From Streptomyces sp. NBC_01116 (GTDB taxonomy: Bacteria; Actinomycetota; Actinomycetes; Streptomycetales; Streptomycetaceae): a DNA stretch of 64,000 nucleotides. The stretch is from NCBI RefSeq assembly GCF_041435495.1, contig NZ_CP108644.1, forward strand, positions 4,821,501 to 4,885,500, read 5' to 3'. Below, piece by piece: positions 43,495 to 51,356 of this stretch (the stretch's first letter is position 1; each line of letters starts with the position of its first letter). The position numbers and the translations under genes are program-made. The notes beneath the pieces are model-generated. The model worked only from the letters and a program-made list of their open reading frames with translations. It searched no databases and was not told where the DNA came from.

Positions 43495-44011
43495 CCGCGC
43501 GTGAAGCCCATGGAACACAGCGCTCCGACTGTCGATCGGCCCGCCGCCGGTCGCCGTGAGCGGTCAGGTCCTCGAACTCGGCCAGTACGGTGTTCAGTTC
43601 CGCGCCTGCTGCGTACAGCGGGGGCTCCCACAGCACCAGGGAGCGAACCGGCAACCCAGCTGCGGCGGCGTGCAGGGCGACGGTGGCGCCATAGGACATG
43701 CCGACCAGGTGCACGGGGCGGCCGATCTTGTCGATCAGGGCCTCAAGGTCCCCCACCTCGTCGGTGAAACGCTTCGGTGATCGACCTGGCCCGCTCGGGG
43801 CGTACCCGCGCCGGGCCGGCATCCACAGCTCGAACCGGTCGTGGAGTTCTTCGGCCACCGGCTGCCAGGAGTGCAAGCCACCGCCGGAACCGTGGACCAT
43901 GACAACCGGCGCCCCGGAGCCGAGCTGCCGCCAGCTGATAGCGGTCCCGTCGAAGGACTCGAACGACTCGAACGACCCGAAGGACTCTGACAACTCGATC
44001 ACGCTCGACAT
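43343..44011 (-). pseudogene. 3'-truncated alpha/beta hydrolase gene
   Basis: From ATG 44011, the first ~155 residues are a normal alpha/beta hydrolase: MVHGSGGGLHSWQPVAEEL, the nucleophile elbow GMSYGA (Ser106), then LVLWEPPLYAAGAELNTVLA. At about residue 157 (near 43543) homology-like sequence ends and the frame runs into Arg-rich sequence antisense to the lipoprotein gene, stopping at 43343. The C-terminal Asp and His of the triad are therefore missing. A 9-bp tandem repeat gives FGSFESFESF near the N-terminus. The break lies where the WXG-like/DUF1023 operon ends. Confidence 0.72.
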
Positions 44012-44130
44012 GCCAGGACCGTCGCATGATCTATTCGGGCCGGTCCACCGGATTTCCTCAGCGGACACAGCCACCCTCGGCCCAGCTGCATGATCCGCCG
44101 GATCGGCCCTGGCCACCGCTCGCTGTCGTG

Positions 44131-44164
44131 CGGGACGCAGGACGCGGGACGCAGGACGCAGGGC
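44131..44164. repeat. 14-bp tandem repeat
   Basis: CGGGACGCAGGACG occurs twice in tandem (44131-44144, 44145-44158) and a partial third copy follows. It lies in the gap between the broken hydrolase gene and the HNH gene end. Confidence 0.8.
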
Positions 44165-44219
44165 GCCGGGCCCGCCACTGTCGTGGTGGGTCCGGCCTCT
44201 TGACCGGGGTGCGCCGTGA

Positions 44220-44256
44220 GGGAGTGAGCGGGGCCCGGCGTGTCCCGCTCACTCCC
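44220..44256 (-). terminator. terminator of the HNH nuclease gene
   Basis: GGGAGTGAGCGGG (44220-44232) pairs perfectly with its complement at 44244-44256. The 11-base loop and position 7 bases beyond the leftward stop codon support termination. A second weaker stem lies at about 44169-44192. Confidence 0.82.
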
Positions 44257-44263
44257 GGGTGGA

Positions 44264-44944
44264 TCAGGCGGTCGGAGTGTAGTGGACGATGATGTCTTCG
44301 CAGGGCCCCTCCGCGTACACCTTCAGCGCTTCCAGCTCGCGGTCGTCCACGGTGAGCTGCCAGCGGAGCTTGGTCGACACCCATTCCCCCGCGTACCGGC
44401 ACTGGGCTTGCGGGGACGGCGGCATCCAGTCCGCCGGGTCCTTGTCCGCCTTCTGGCGGTTGGTGCGCGAGGTGACCGCGACCAGGGAGACGTCCGCACC
44501 CTGGTCGTTCGCGTAGGCCTCCCGCCGGCCCGCGGTCCAGGCGGAGGCGCCGGAATCCCACGCCTCGGCGAGCGCGACCAGGTGGGCCACGTCCAGGGAG
44601 CCGGTGCCGGTGACCTCCTGGCCGTCGAAGTAGGACGTCCACCTGCCGCCGGTCAGCTTGCAGCCGGGCTCCACGGTGGGTGCGACGACCGCTTCGGCGA
44701 GGAGGACCTCGGCGCGGGTGTCGCACCCGTCCGTCGTGTCCTCACCCGCGTTCCAGTGCCGGAAGGACGAAGAGGTGTGGTCGGTGCGGTTCTCCTCGTT
44801 GACCTTCAGCAAACCGACCGCGTCGGACAGGGTCGTCACCTCCGCCGCCGGAGCGGCCTGCGCTGCTGGAGTGGCGGGGGACGGGAGAAGAGGTACGAGG
44901 GCGAGGGCGAGCGCGCCGAGACCGCGCGCGAGGTTCTTGATCAC
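44264..44944 (-). CDS. secreted HNH-type nuclease with altered motif
   Basis: A 226-aa exported protein: signal peptide (LARGLGALALALVPLLPSP, cut near AQAAP), then a GmrSD-C/DUF1524-like HNH domain (LDVAHLVALAEAWDSGASAW; SRTNRQKADKDPADWMPP; CRYAGEWVSTKLRW). Cysteines suggest an extracellular fold. In relatives the first motif is usually an Asp-His pair; here it reads Ala-His (DVAH), so catalysis may be weakened or rely on another acid. GTG start. Followed by a strong terminator. Confidence 0.85.
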   Translation of the reverse strand: MIKNLARGLGALALALVPLLPSPATPAAQAAPAAEVTTLSDAVGLLKVNEENRTDHTSSSFRHWNAGEDTTDGCDTRAEVLLAEAVVAPTVEPGCKLTGGRWTSYFDGQEVTGTGSLDVAHLVALAEAWDSGASAWTAGRREAYANDQGADVSLVAVTSRTNRQKADKDPADWMPPSPQAQCRYAGEWVSTKLRWQLTVDDRELEALKVYAEGPCEDIIVHYTPTA

Positions 44945-45076
44945 CAGCGCGTTCTACCGGCCGCGCACCGCCCTCGCGTAGCCCGGGAGGCCGCGATCAC
45001 CCGCCCGGGCCAGCGAGTTCACCGGAGGAACGCTTCCGCAATCCGCGCTCCTCCGCCCGTGTCCGTCGACATGTGC

Positions 45077-45856
45077 CTACCGGAGGACGACCCGGTCCCC
45101 GGACGACGAGCTCGCGCCGGACGTCGTGTTGCCGTAGTACGTCCACCGCCACGTCCCGGCCGTTGTGGCCTTCACCGTGGTCGTGAGCGCGCCCGTCCTG
45201 CTCGACGTCGCCTTCTTGACCGTCTTGTACGAGGAGGAGCCCGCCGCCTTGAACTGGAGGCTCACCGAGCGGCCTCCGTACCCCTGGTACGTGTGGGTGT
45301 CCCAGTTCGCCCGGGTGACCTTTCCGGTCACGGTGAGCGTCTTCCCCTTCGCGACCGGCTCCGGCGAGGCGTTGACCGTGACACGGGTGGCCCGCTTCAA
45401 CTGCACGGAGTGGTTCTCGTCGTCGATGTCCTGGGAGTCCTTGGGGAGGAAGAGCCGCGCGGCGGTCCGCCAGGTGCCGGCGTCCTCGTTCCCGAAGTCG
45501 GTGTGCCGCGGGTCGATGTACACCCAGTTCTCGAAGTCGCACGTTCCCTTGGCCTTGTTCACGACCTTGCAGTCGCTGCCGATGATCGCGCTGTGCATCG
45601 TGTCCATGTTGCTCAGCTTTCCCCGGTAGGGGAACACCGTCGGCCCGTGCCTGTACTTGAGCTTGGTCGTCATCCGGAAGGTCGCGTACACCTCGACCTC
45701 CTCCTTGACCCCGATCACGATCGGCTTCCCGCCGTTCACCGTGACCCGGGAGAAGGCGACCCCGCCCTCCGCAGCCCCGGCCGGAACCGCCGCCACCCCG
45801 GCGAGCACGGCCGCCGCCGTGCAGGCCACCGCCGCTCTCCGCGTTGCTCTCTTCAT
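45077..45856 (-). CDS. secreted protein, paralog of the 9.2-kb secreted protein
   Basis: A 259-aa exported protein starting MKRATRRAAVACTAAAVLAG, with a cut near PAGAA. The N-terminal half (FSRVTVNGGKPIVIG; two Cys, DCKVV and GTCDFE) and the C-terminal Ig-like domain (RVTVNASPEPVAKGKTLTVT; ANWDTHTYQGYGG) parallel the protein at 9216-10094. The two are clear paralogs 36 kb apart. ATG 45856 was taken because upstream sequence is Arg/Pro-rich and non-coding. Function unknown. Confidence 0.8.
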   Translation of the reverse strand: MKRATRRAAVACTAAAVLAGVAAVPAGAAEGGVAFSRVTVNGGKPIVIGVKEEVEVYATFRMTTKLKYRHGPTVFPYRGKLSNMDTMHSAIIGSDCKVVNKAKGTCDFENWVYIDPRHTDFGNEDAGTWRTAARLFLPKDSQDIDDENHSVQLKRATRVTVNASPEPVAKGKTLTVTGKVTRANWDTHTYQGYGGRSVSLQFKAAGSSSYKTVKKATSSRTGALTTTVKATTAGTWRWTYYGNTTSGASSSSGDRVVLR

Positions 45857-46060
45857 GTCGAACCCGTCCTCTCCCCAGCCGCCCGGGGCCGCGCGCGCGG
45901 GCGCGCCTGCCCGAGGTTTTCCTCGCGGCTGACCTGGAGACCCGGGAGGGGGGTGCGCGGTTGTGCGCGGGGCGGCAACGATTTGGTCACCACGGCAGAG
46001 CACGGCACGGCTTTGCTCCGGCCCGGTGTCCGGCCGGGTGGGCGGGCCCGGCCAGCGGGC

Positions 46061-46339
46061 TCAGAGAGATCGGTAGATCTCGCGCCGATGGCCGACGGCG
46101 AGCACCCAGACGATAAGCCGGTTGCCTTCCACGGTGTAGACGGCACGGTAGTCACCTACTCGGAGACGCCATCGCGCCTCGTGGCCCTGGAGCGGCTTGA
46201 CGTCGAATGCGGCGAGGTCTCCCCCATCCAAGGCCTTCTGGAGGTCTGCCAGACGGCCGAGGACACGTCGGGCTTCCGGCAGGGGGATCTTGAGGAGGTC
46301 GCGTTGTGCGTGGGCCGTGAATCGCGTGACGTAGCCCAT
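46061..46339 (-). CDS. RelE/ParE-family toxin
   Basis: A 92-aa protein with the RelE fold: VTRFTAHAQRDLLKIPLPEARRV, then KPLQGHEARWRLRVGDYRAVYTV with the catalytic basic residues, and VGHRREIYRSL at the end. Such toxins cut mRNA on the ribosome. It starts three bases after the antitoxin stop, the usual antitoxin-first order. Confidence 0.92.
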   Translation of the reverse strand: MGYVTRFTAHAQRDLLKIPLPEARRVLGRLADLQKALDGGDLAAFDVKPLQGHEARWRLRVGDYRAVYTVEGNRLIVWVLAVGHRREIYRSL

Positions 46340-46342
46340 GGG

Positions 46343-46621
46343 TCAGTTGGCCGACCGGAGGAGTGCGGCCATCTCTTCGAGGGATACGGATCCGTCGGTT
46401 CCCTCGGCAGTGGCCTCGTCCGCGAGTCGGTTGAGCCATTCGTCCTCGTAGCGCTCGGCGGCCTCGCACAGGCGTCGGTACTCGTCGATGTCCACAATGA
46501 CGGCTTCGCTCTTGCCTCGGCGGGTGATGATCGTGGGCGTCTCGTCACGGCGGGCGCGGTCGATGACGTCCGCGAGATGCTTGCGTACCTCTGCCATGGA
46601 TTCGGTCACGGGCTCACTCAT
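46343..46621 (-). CDS. Phd/YefM-family antitoxin
   Basis: A 92-aa antitoxin. The N-terminal dimer/DNA-binding part (VTESMAEVRKHLADVIDRARRDETPTIITRRGKSEAVIVDIDEY, read in parts) is followed by an acidic toxin-binding tail (WLNRLADEATAEGTDGSVSLEEMAALL). The ATG at 46621 lies 6 bases after TACATT, so the transcript may be leaderless. The upstream TGTACA palindrome suits autoregulation by the toxin-antitoxin complex. Confidence 0.92.
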   Translation of the reverse strand: MSEPVTESMAEVRKHLADVIDRARRDETPTIITRRGKSEAVIVDIDEYRRLCEAAERYEDEWLNRLADEATAEGTDGSVSLEEMAALLRSAN

Positions 46622-46629
46622 GTGAGAAA

Positions 46630-46647
46630 TGTAGCAGATGTACATCT
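46630..46647. promoter_or_regulatory. toxin-antitoxin operator with TGTACA core
   Basis: AGATGTACATCT (46636-46647) is a perfect 12-bp palindrome with a TGTACA core. A degenerate half, TGTAGC, lies at 46630-46635, about one helical turn away. YefM-YoeB operators are known to use paired TGTACA-core palindromes, so this is a likely autoregulatory site 15 bases upstream of the antitoxin start. Confidence 0.72.
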
Positions 46648-46787
46648 AGTGCGCGATGACAGCGGAGAGTACGGAGTGTGTCACTCCCTGCGGTACGGTG
46701 ATCGTGTCATCACGCTCCGTGCGCTCCGGTTGAGCAGCGCATGGAGCGGCCCCCGGGGGTGTAACAGCACCTACCCGAGGGCCTTCA

Positions 46788-46797
46788 CCACTAGTGG
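46788..46797. promoter_or_regulatory. CCACTAGTGG palindrome before the HTH gene
   Basis: A perfect 10-bp palindrome 18 bases before the ATG at 46816 and just upstream of an AGGAG ribosome site. Possible operator for the HTH protein itself. Weak evidence. Confidence 0.35.
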
Positions 46798-46815
46798 ATC
46801 AGGAGTCCACCCGCG

Positions 46816-47988
46816 ATGCTTTCGCATGTTATCCCGCCCCCTCGGGGCTATACGAAGGCCCCCAACAGCCTCGTGCGCCATCCGCGTATCGGCAGCGACG
46901 CGAAAGTCCTGGTCCTCTACGTCCAGGGGCTGCCCGAAGAGCTCCGCGACAAGGCGCTGGGCGAGCACGCCCGCGCTCTCCGTATGACCGGTCGCGCCTA
47001 CCAGAAGGCCAAGGCCGACCTTGTGTCGCACGGGTACGTCCACGAGCGCCGCGAGAGCGTCGCCGGAGGGCGATGGCGAACCGTCCAGGTGTTCAGCAAC
47101 GAGCCGCTGACGGACGACCAGGCCGCCCGCCTCCGCGCCGGTGTCCCCGCCGACGGGTACGAGAACGTGGGCGCTTGCGCCGCCCCGGACGCGTGGCCCG
47201 CTCCGAGTGCGCACTCTCCGACGGTCGGTGAGCCGACGGGCCGGAGGGTCGGTGGTCTCTTACCCGCAGACGAAGAACAGGGCGAGAACTCTTCCCACCC
47301 GCCCACCGAAGCGGCCGTGGAGGCGGAAGGCGAGTCGCGGGTTCAGGACCAGGACCAGGATCAGGACCAGGATCAGGACCAGGATCAGGACCAGGAACAG
47401 GAACAGGACCAGGCTGAAGTTCTTCTTGCCGAGCGCGTATTGCTCTCCCTGCGGCACCGTACGCGTGAGCTCTCGCTCGGGGTGCGTGAGGCCCGCAAGC
47501 TCGCCGCCCTCGCCGCCGAGTGGCTGCGCCGGGGTGTCAGCGCCGGAGACCTGCGGCTGGCGCTGAGCAGCGCGCTGCCTGAGGAAGGGGTGCGTTCGGC
47601 CTTCGGGTTCCTGAAGAACCGGCTCGTGGAGAAGCTGCCCCCGCACCCGGAGAGTGCGGCGGAGTTCTCTCCGTCTCCGTCTCCGTCCCCGTCTCCGCCG
47701 TCCCCCTTGCCCCGGCCCCTGTCGCTGCCGCTCCTCGCCTGCGACGGGCCCGGCGAGGAGCACATGTTCCGGCCGCACGAGTCGTGGGTCACCACCTGCG
47801 GACCCTGCCACCGCGAGCAGCAACGCGCCTACTGGGCCGACCTGATGGCCCGTGCCGAGGCCGACCCCGCACCCCCGAGGCCGTCCTGGCGGGAGCTCGC
47901 CGCCGAGGCCGCCGAGGCCGCCGCGAACGGGGGCGTCACGTGTGCCGAGGAGGCTTCCGGTTACGGAACCCGGGCCACGGCCACGTAG
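46816..47988 (+). CDS. HTH protein with Asp-Gln repeat
   Basis: A 390-aa protein. Residues 10-100 look like a replication-initiator-like winged helix (KAPNSLVRHPRIGSDAKVLVLYVQGL; MTGRAYQKAKADLVSHGYVHE). Residues 177-199 are (Asp-Gln)n with Glu-Gln variants, encoded by a 6-bp microsatellite. A helical segment (about 200-270) and an SPSPSPSP stretch precede a C-terminal Cys pair (TTCGPCHREQQRAYW). This architecture is, from memory, common in Streptomyces and annotated only as helix-turn-helix protein. The last 28 nt overlap the convergent DUF574 gene. Confidence 0.8.
   Translation: MLSHVIPPPRGYTKAPNSLVRHPRIGSDAKVLVLYVQGLPEELRDKALGEHARALRMTGRAYQKAKADLVSHGYVHERRESVAGGRWRTVQVFSNEPLTDDQAARLRAGVPADGYENVGACAAPDAWPAPSAHSPTVGEPTGRRVGGLLPADEEQGENSSHPPTEAAVEAEGESRVQDQDQDQDQDQDQDQDQEQEQDQAEVLLAERVLLSLRHRTRELSLGVREARKLAALAAEWLRRGVSAGDLRLALSSALPEEGVRSAFGFLKNRLVEKLPPHPESAAEFSPSPSPSPSPPSPLPRPLSLPLLACDGPGEEHMFRPHESWVTTCGPCHREQQRAYWADLMARAEADPAPPRPSWRELAAEAAEAAANGGVTCAEEASGYGTRATAT
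47344..47413. repeat. 6-bp microsatellite (CAGGAC/CAGGAT) inside the HTH gene
   Basis: About eleven tandem hexamers with CAGGAC, CAGGAT and CAGGAA variants encode alternating Gln and Asp or Glu. Length change by whole units keeps the frame, so the spacer between the DNA-binding and C-terminal domains can vary between strains. Confidence 0.92.
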
Positions 47989-48746
47989 ATGCCGCTGAAC
48001 TCCTGCGTGGGCGCGGGCGTTCCGTTGAACCACTCCGGGGCCCTCACCAGGCCGGGGGCTGCGATCTCCAGGCCCTCGAAGAACCGCGCGAACTCCTCGC
48101 GGCTCCGCAGGGCCAGCTGGATGCCGCCCTTCTTGTACTCGTCCTCGCTCTGCTGCCCGATCTCCTCGTTCACGTCGGACGCGCCGTGGGACAGCACGAC
48201 GTAACTGCCGGGCGCCATCGCGCTCGTGAACGTACGGACGATGCCGATCGGGTCCTCGGCGTCCGGGAGGAAGTGGAGCAGGCCGAGCAGCGACAGGGCT
48301 ATCGGGCGGTCGAAGTCCAGGGTCTCGCGTGCCGCGTCGAGGATGATCGCGGGCTCGCGGACGTCGGCGTGGACGTAGTCCGTCACGCCCTCCGGGCGGC
48401 TGACCAGCAGCGCTTCCGCGTGGCGCAGGACGATGGGGTCGTTGTCGCAGTAGACGACCCGGGCGGAGGGGCGGATCTCCTGGGCGGTCTGGTGCAGGTT
48501 CGGCGCGGTGGGAATGCCCGTCCCGATGTCCAGGAACTGCGTCACGCCCTCGCCCGCCAGCCAGGCCGTCGCGCGGTTCATGAAGGAGCGCTGCTGCCGG
48601 GCGCCGACCTTCGCCTCGATGGGCAGGAGCTCCGCCACCTGCTGGTCCACCGGATAGTTGTCCTTGCCGCCGAGCAGCGCGTCGTAGACCCGGGCCGAGT
48701 GGGGCTTGCTGGTGTCTATCGGGGGGTGAGGCGCCTGTGCCGTCAT
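47961..48746 (-). CDS. DUF574 SAM-dependent methyltransferase-like protein (second copy)
   Basis: A 261-aa member of the same family as 33844-34650: DTSKPHSARVYDALLGGKDNYPVD, SAM loop FLDIGTGIPTAPNLHQTAQ, VVYCDNDPIVLRHAEALL and LSHGASD. The acceptor is unknown. Its 3' end overlaps the convergent HTH gene by 28 nt. The ATG at 48746 matches the family's start; the frame further upstream is antisense to the CPBP gene. Paralogous to, but clearly diverged from, the first copy. Confidence 0.9.
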   Translation of the reverse strand: MTAQAPHPPIDTSKPHSARVYDALLGGKDNYPVDQQVAELLPIEAKVGARQQRSFMNRATAWLAGEGVTQFLDIGTGIPTAPNLHQTAQEIRPSARVVYCDNDPIVLRHAEALLVSRPEGVTDYVHADVREPAIILDAARETLDFDRPIALSLLGLLHFLPDAEDPIGIVRTFTSAMAPGSYVVLSHGASDVNEEIGQQSEDEYKKGGIQLALRSREEFARFFEGLEIAAPGLVRAPEWFNGTPAPTQEFSGIYVAVARVP

Positions 48747-49025
48747 ACCGAACTCCAGATACACGTGGTGTGGACCATTCAGTCGACGCAGTCTGCCATA
48801 GCAATACCGTTGCACCGGAGGGTTGTTCGGGCCGCAGGACAGCCGCCGGGCCCGCCCCGCGGTTCCGCCTGGCCGACACCACGGTTCCGCTTCGCCGTAC
48901 GCGGGTTCGTCGCGCCGTCGTGCTGTTCGTCCCGGTCCGGCCCGTCCCGGCCCGCCCCGGCGCGGGTCCGCTCCGCCGGGCATCCGCGTTGACCTCGTGC
49001 GCCGTGCGCGCCGAAGATCGCTGGT

Positions 49026-50075
49026 GTGAACCCCCCTTCTTCTGACACGCCACCGCCTCCGTCCTCGTCCCCCTGGGACCCGCCGTCCTCCGCCGAACCG
49101 CCCCGCCCGGCCGATCCCGCGTGGCAGGGCTGGGACCGGCCCCCGGAGTGGAGCCGCCCGCCGACCGGGCCGGTGCGTGCGCCCTCGGGCTCCCGCTACG
49201 ACGAGCAGGGGCGCAACGGGCAGGGCGGGCGGTTCGGGTGGCTGGGCGAGCTGCTGACAGCCCTCGCGCTGGTAGTGGTGGGCGTGCTGGCGGTCGGTGT
49301 GGCCGGCGCGATCATCGCCGAGGTGCTGGACGCCGGGCCCTCGGACGCCGACAGCGAACTCTTCTTCGAGGACCCGGTCGCCGAACTGGTGGTCTCGCTC
49401 GTCGGCATCGCGGTCGGCATACCCATCGTCCTGTGGGTGGCCCGCGGTCTCGGCCGGCGGCCCGCCGGGACCGTGTCCTCCGTCGTCGGGCGGCTGCGCT
49501 GGGGCTGGCTCGGGCGCTGCGCGGCCGTGGGCTTCCCGCTGATCGCCGTGCAGATCGGCCTGCTGATCGCCTGGACCTGGGACGCGGAACCGCTCACGGA
49601 GTCCGGTGCGGGCTTCCCGGGCTGGCCCTACTTTCTGCTGAGCCTGGCCGTGGTGCTGGCGCTCGTCCCGTTCCAGGCCGCCGCCGAGGAGTACGTCTTC
49701 CGGGGCTGGCTGGTCCAGGTGATCGGCCGGGTCGTGCGCTCGCCCTGGCCCGCGGTCGTCCTGGCGTCCCTTCTGTTCGCCCTGGCCCACGGGTTCGGCG
49801 AGCTCTCCGGCTTCCTCCTGCTCTTCTACTCGGCGCTGTGGTGGGGCTGGCTGGTGATCCGCACCGGCGGTCTCGAAGCGGTGATCGTCCTGCACGTCGC
49901 CAACAACGTGCTGGCCTTCGGCCTCGCGGCGGGCTTCGGGGAACTCGACGACACCAGCACCGCCGCCGACGCCCCCTGGCAGGCCCTGGTCCTCGAACTC
50001 GTCTTCGCCCCGCTGTACTGCCTGACCGTGGCGAAGATCGCCGAGCGTCGAGGCATCGAGCGGGTCAGCCCCTGA
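49026..50075 (+). CDS. CPBP-family intramembrane protease
   Basis: A 349-aa protein. A Pro/Ser-rich cytoplasmic N-terminus (1-70) precedes about eight membrane helices. The CPBP/ABI motifs are present: EExxxR at Glu221-Glu222-Arg226 (AAEEYVFRG), the second-motif His255 (FALAHG) and HxxxN at His290-Asn294. The enzyme probably cleaves membrane substrates such as prenylated or anchor peptides. The bacterial substrate is unknown. GTG start. It converges on the ABC exporter operon, with a repeat array between. Confidence 0.88.
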   Translation: MNPPSSDTPPPPSSSPWDPPSSAEPPRPADPAWQGWDRPPEWSRPPTGPVRAPSGSRYDEQGRNGQGGRFGWLGELLTALALVVVGVLAVGVAGAIIAEVLDAGPSDADSELFFEDPVAELVVSLVGIAVGIPIVLWVARGLGRRPAGTVSSVVGRLRWGWLGRCAAVGFPLIAVQIGLLIAWTWDAEPLTESGAGFPGWPYFLLSLAVVLALVPFQAAAEEYVFRGWLVQVIGRVVRSPWPAVVLASLLFALAHGFGELSGFLLLFYSALWWGWLVIRTGGLEAVIVLHVANNVLAFGLAAGFGELDDTSTAADAPWQALVLELVFAPLYCLTVAKIAERRGIERVSP

Positions 50076-50081
50076 CGCTGC

Positions 50082-50160
50082 CTGTCCTCCTCAGGCCTGT
50101 CCTCCTCAGGCTCGGCCTCGTCCTCCTCAGGCCCGGCTTCCTCAGGCCCGTCCTCCTCAG
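50082..50160. repeat. GTCCTCCTCAGGC tandem array between convergent genes
   Basis: About five imperfect copies of GTCCTCCTCAGGC lie from just after the CPBP stop to the end of the permease gene. The permease stop codon (TGA complement at 50157-50159) is part of the last unit. Confidence 0.85.
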
Positions 50161-51356
50161 GTCGCGTTCAGTGCCACCGTCGGGTGCAGGTGGGAGGCGC
50201 GGATCGCCGGGTAGAGGCCCGCGACCACGCCGATCAGCAGGGTCGCGGCCAGGCCGCCCGCCAGGGACCAGGGCGGGACCACCGCCGTCCACCCCTGCGC
50301 CCGCGCGAACCCGTACGTGGCCGCCGAGCCCAGCAACGCGCCCGCGACACCGCCCAGCGAGGACAGGAGCAGCGACTCGGTCAGGAACTGGAGCCGGATC
50401 GCGTTGCGCGTCGCCCCCAGCGCGCGGCGCAGGCCGATCTCCTGGCGGCGCTCCAGCACGGAGATCACCATCGTGTTGGCGACGCCCACCCCGCCGACCA
50501 GGAGGGCCACCGCGCCGAGCCCGAGCATCAGGGCCGTCAGCCCCTTGTCGGCGGCGGCGCGGGCGGCCAGCGCGTCCGAAGGGCGCGAGACCCGGACGTT
50601 GGCCTCGTTGCCGGGGCTGACCGTGCGGGCCAGCACCGCCCGTACGTCCTCCACCGAGGCGTCCGTGGAGCGCTCGAAGATCGTGGTGGGGCGGCCGTCG
50701 AAGCCGAAGTAGCGTTTCGCGGCCGGGAATCCGATCAGGGCCACCCGGTCCAGGGTCGGGACCAGCTCGACGGGTTCGAGGATCCCGACGACGGCCACCC
50801 GGGTGTCGTTCAGCATGATCGTCTCGCCGGGGCGGGTGATGCCGAGGCGGTCCGCCGCCACCGTGCCCAGGACGGCCGTGGGCAGGCGCTCGCCTGCCGG
50901 GGTCAGCCAGGTGCCCCGGGCCACCTTGCCGCCGAGCGTGGCGAGCAGGTCGGTCCGGGCCGCCTGCGTGGTGACCCCGGCCGTGCGCTCCTCGGGGACG
51001 ACGTCGCTGCGGCGGATGCGGGCGTCGACCTCGGCGGTGGCCGTGGCGTGGCGCACCGGGCCGATCCGCTCGACCATCGCCACCGCGTTCTTCGGCAGCT
51101 CGACCGTGCCCCCGAGCGGGTCCTCGCCCGCCTCGGCGGTGAGGAGGTTGGTGCCGAGACGGTCGAGCCGGGACATCAGGTCGGCGCGGCTCGACTCGGA
51201 CAGGCCGACGACCGCGACCATCGTCGCGATGCCGATGGCGATGCCGAGCGCCGAGAGCACCACCCGGGCCCGGCGCGCCCGCAGTCCGACCGCGCCTACC
51301 CGCAGGACGTCCCGGGGGGAGAGGCGGGCGGGCCGGAGGCCGTGGGGATCGGTCAT
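50157..51356 (-). CDS. MacB-type ABC transporter permease
   Basis: A 399-aa permease of the MacB/FtsX class: one N-terminal membrane helix (ARVVLSALGIAIGIATMVAVVG), a large extracytoplasmic domain (about 55-270) and three C-terminal helices, with the conserved VLERRQEIGLRRALGATR coupling motif. With the ATPase and adaptor genes it forms a tripartite exporter that acts on extracytoplasmic substrates, for example peptides, lipids or antibiotics. Its ATG overlaps the ATPase stop (ATGA). Confidence 0.9.
   Translation of the reverse strand: MTDPHGLRPARLSPRDVLRVGAVGLRARRARVVLSALGIAIGIATMVAVVGLSESSRADLMSRLDRLGTNLLTAEAGEDPLGGTVELPKNAVAMVERIGPVRHATATAEVDARIRRSDVVPEERTAGVTTQAARTDLLATLGGKVARGTWLTPAGERLPTAVLGTVAADRLGITRPGETIMLNDTRVAVVGILEPVELVPTLDRVALIGFPAAKRYFGFDGRPTTIFERSTDASVEDVRAVLARTVSPGNEANVRVSRPSDALAARAAADKGLTALMLGLGAVALLVGGVGVANTMVISVLERRQEIGLRRALGATRNAIRLQFLTESLLLSSLGGVAGALLGSAATYGFARAQGWTAVVPPWSLAGGLAATLLIGVVAGLYPAIRASHLHPTVALNAT

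Noticed and set aside
47344..47413. CRISPR-like array
   Set aside because: Contiguous hexamers without spacers inside a coding frame; the other tandem repeats also lack spacers and cas genes.
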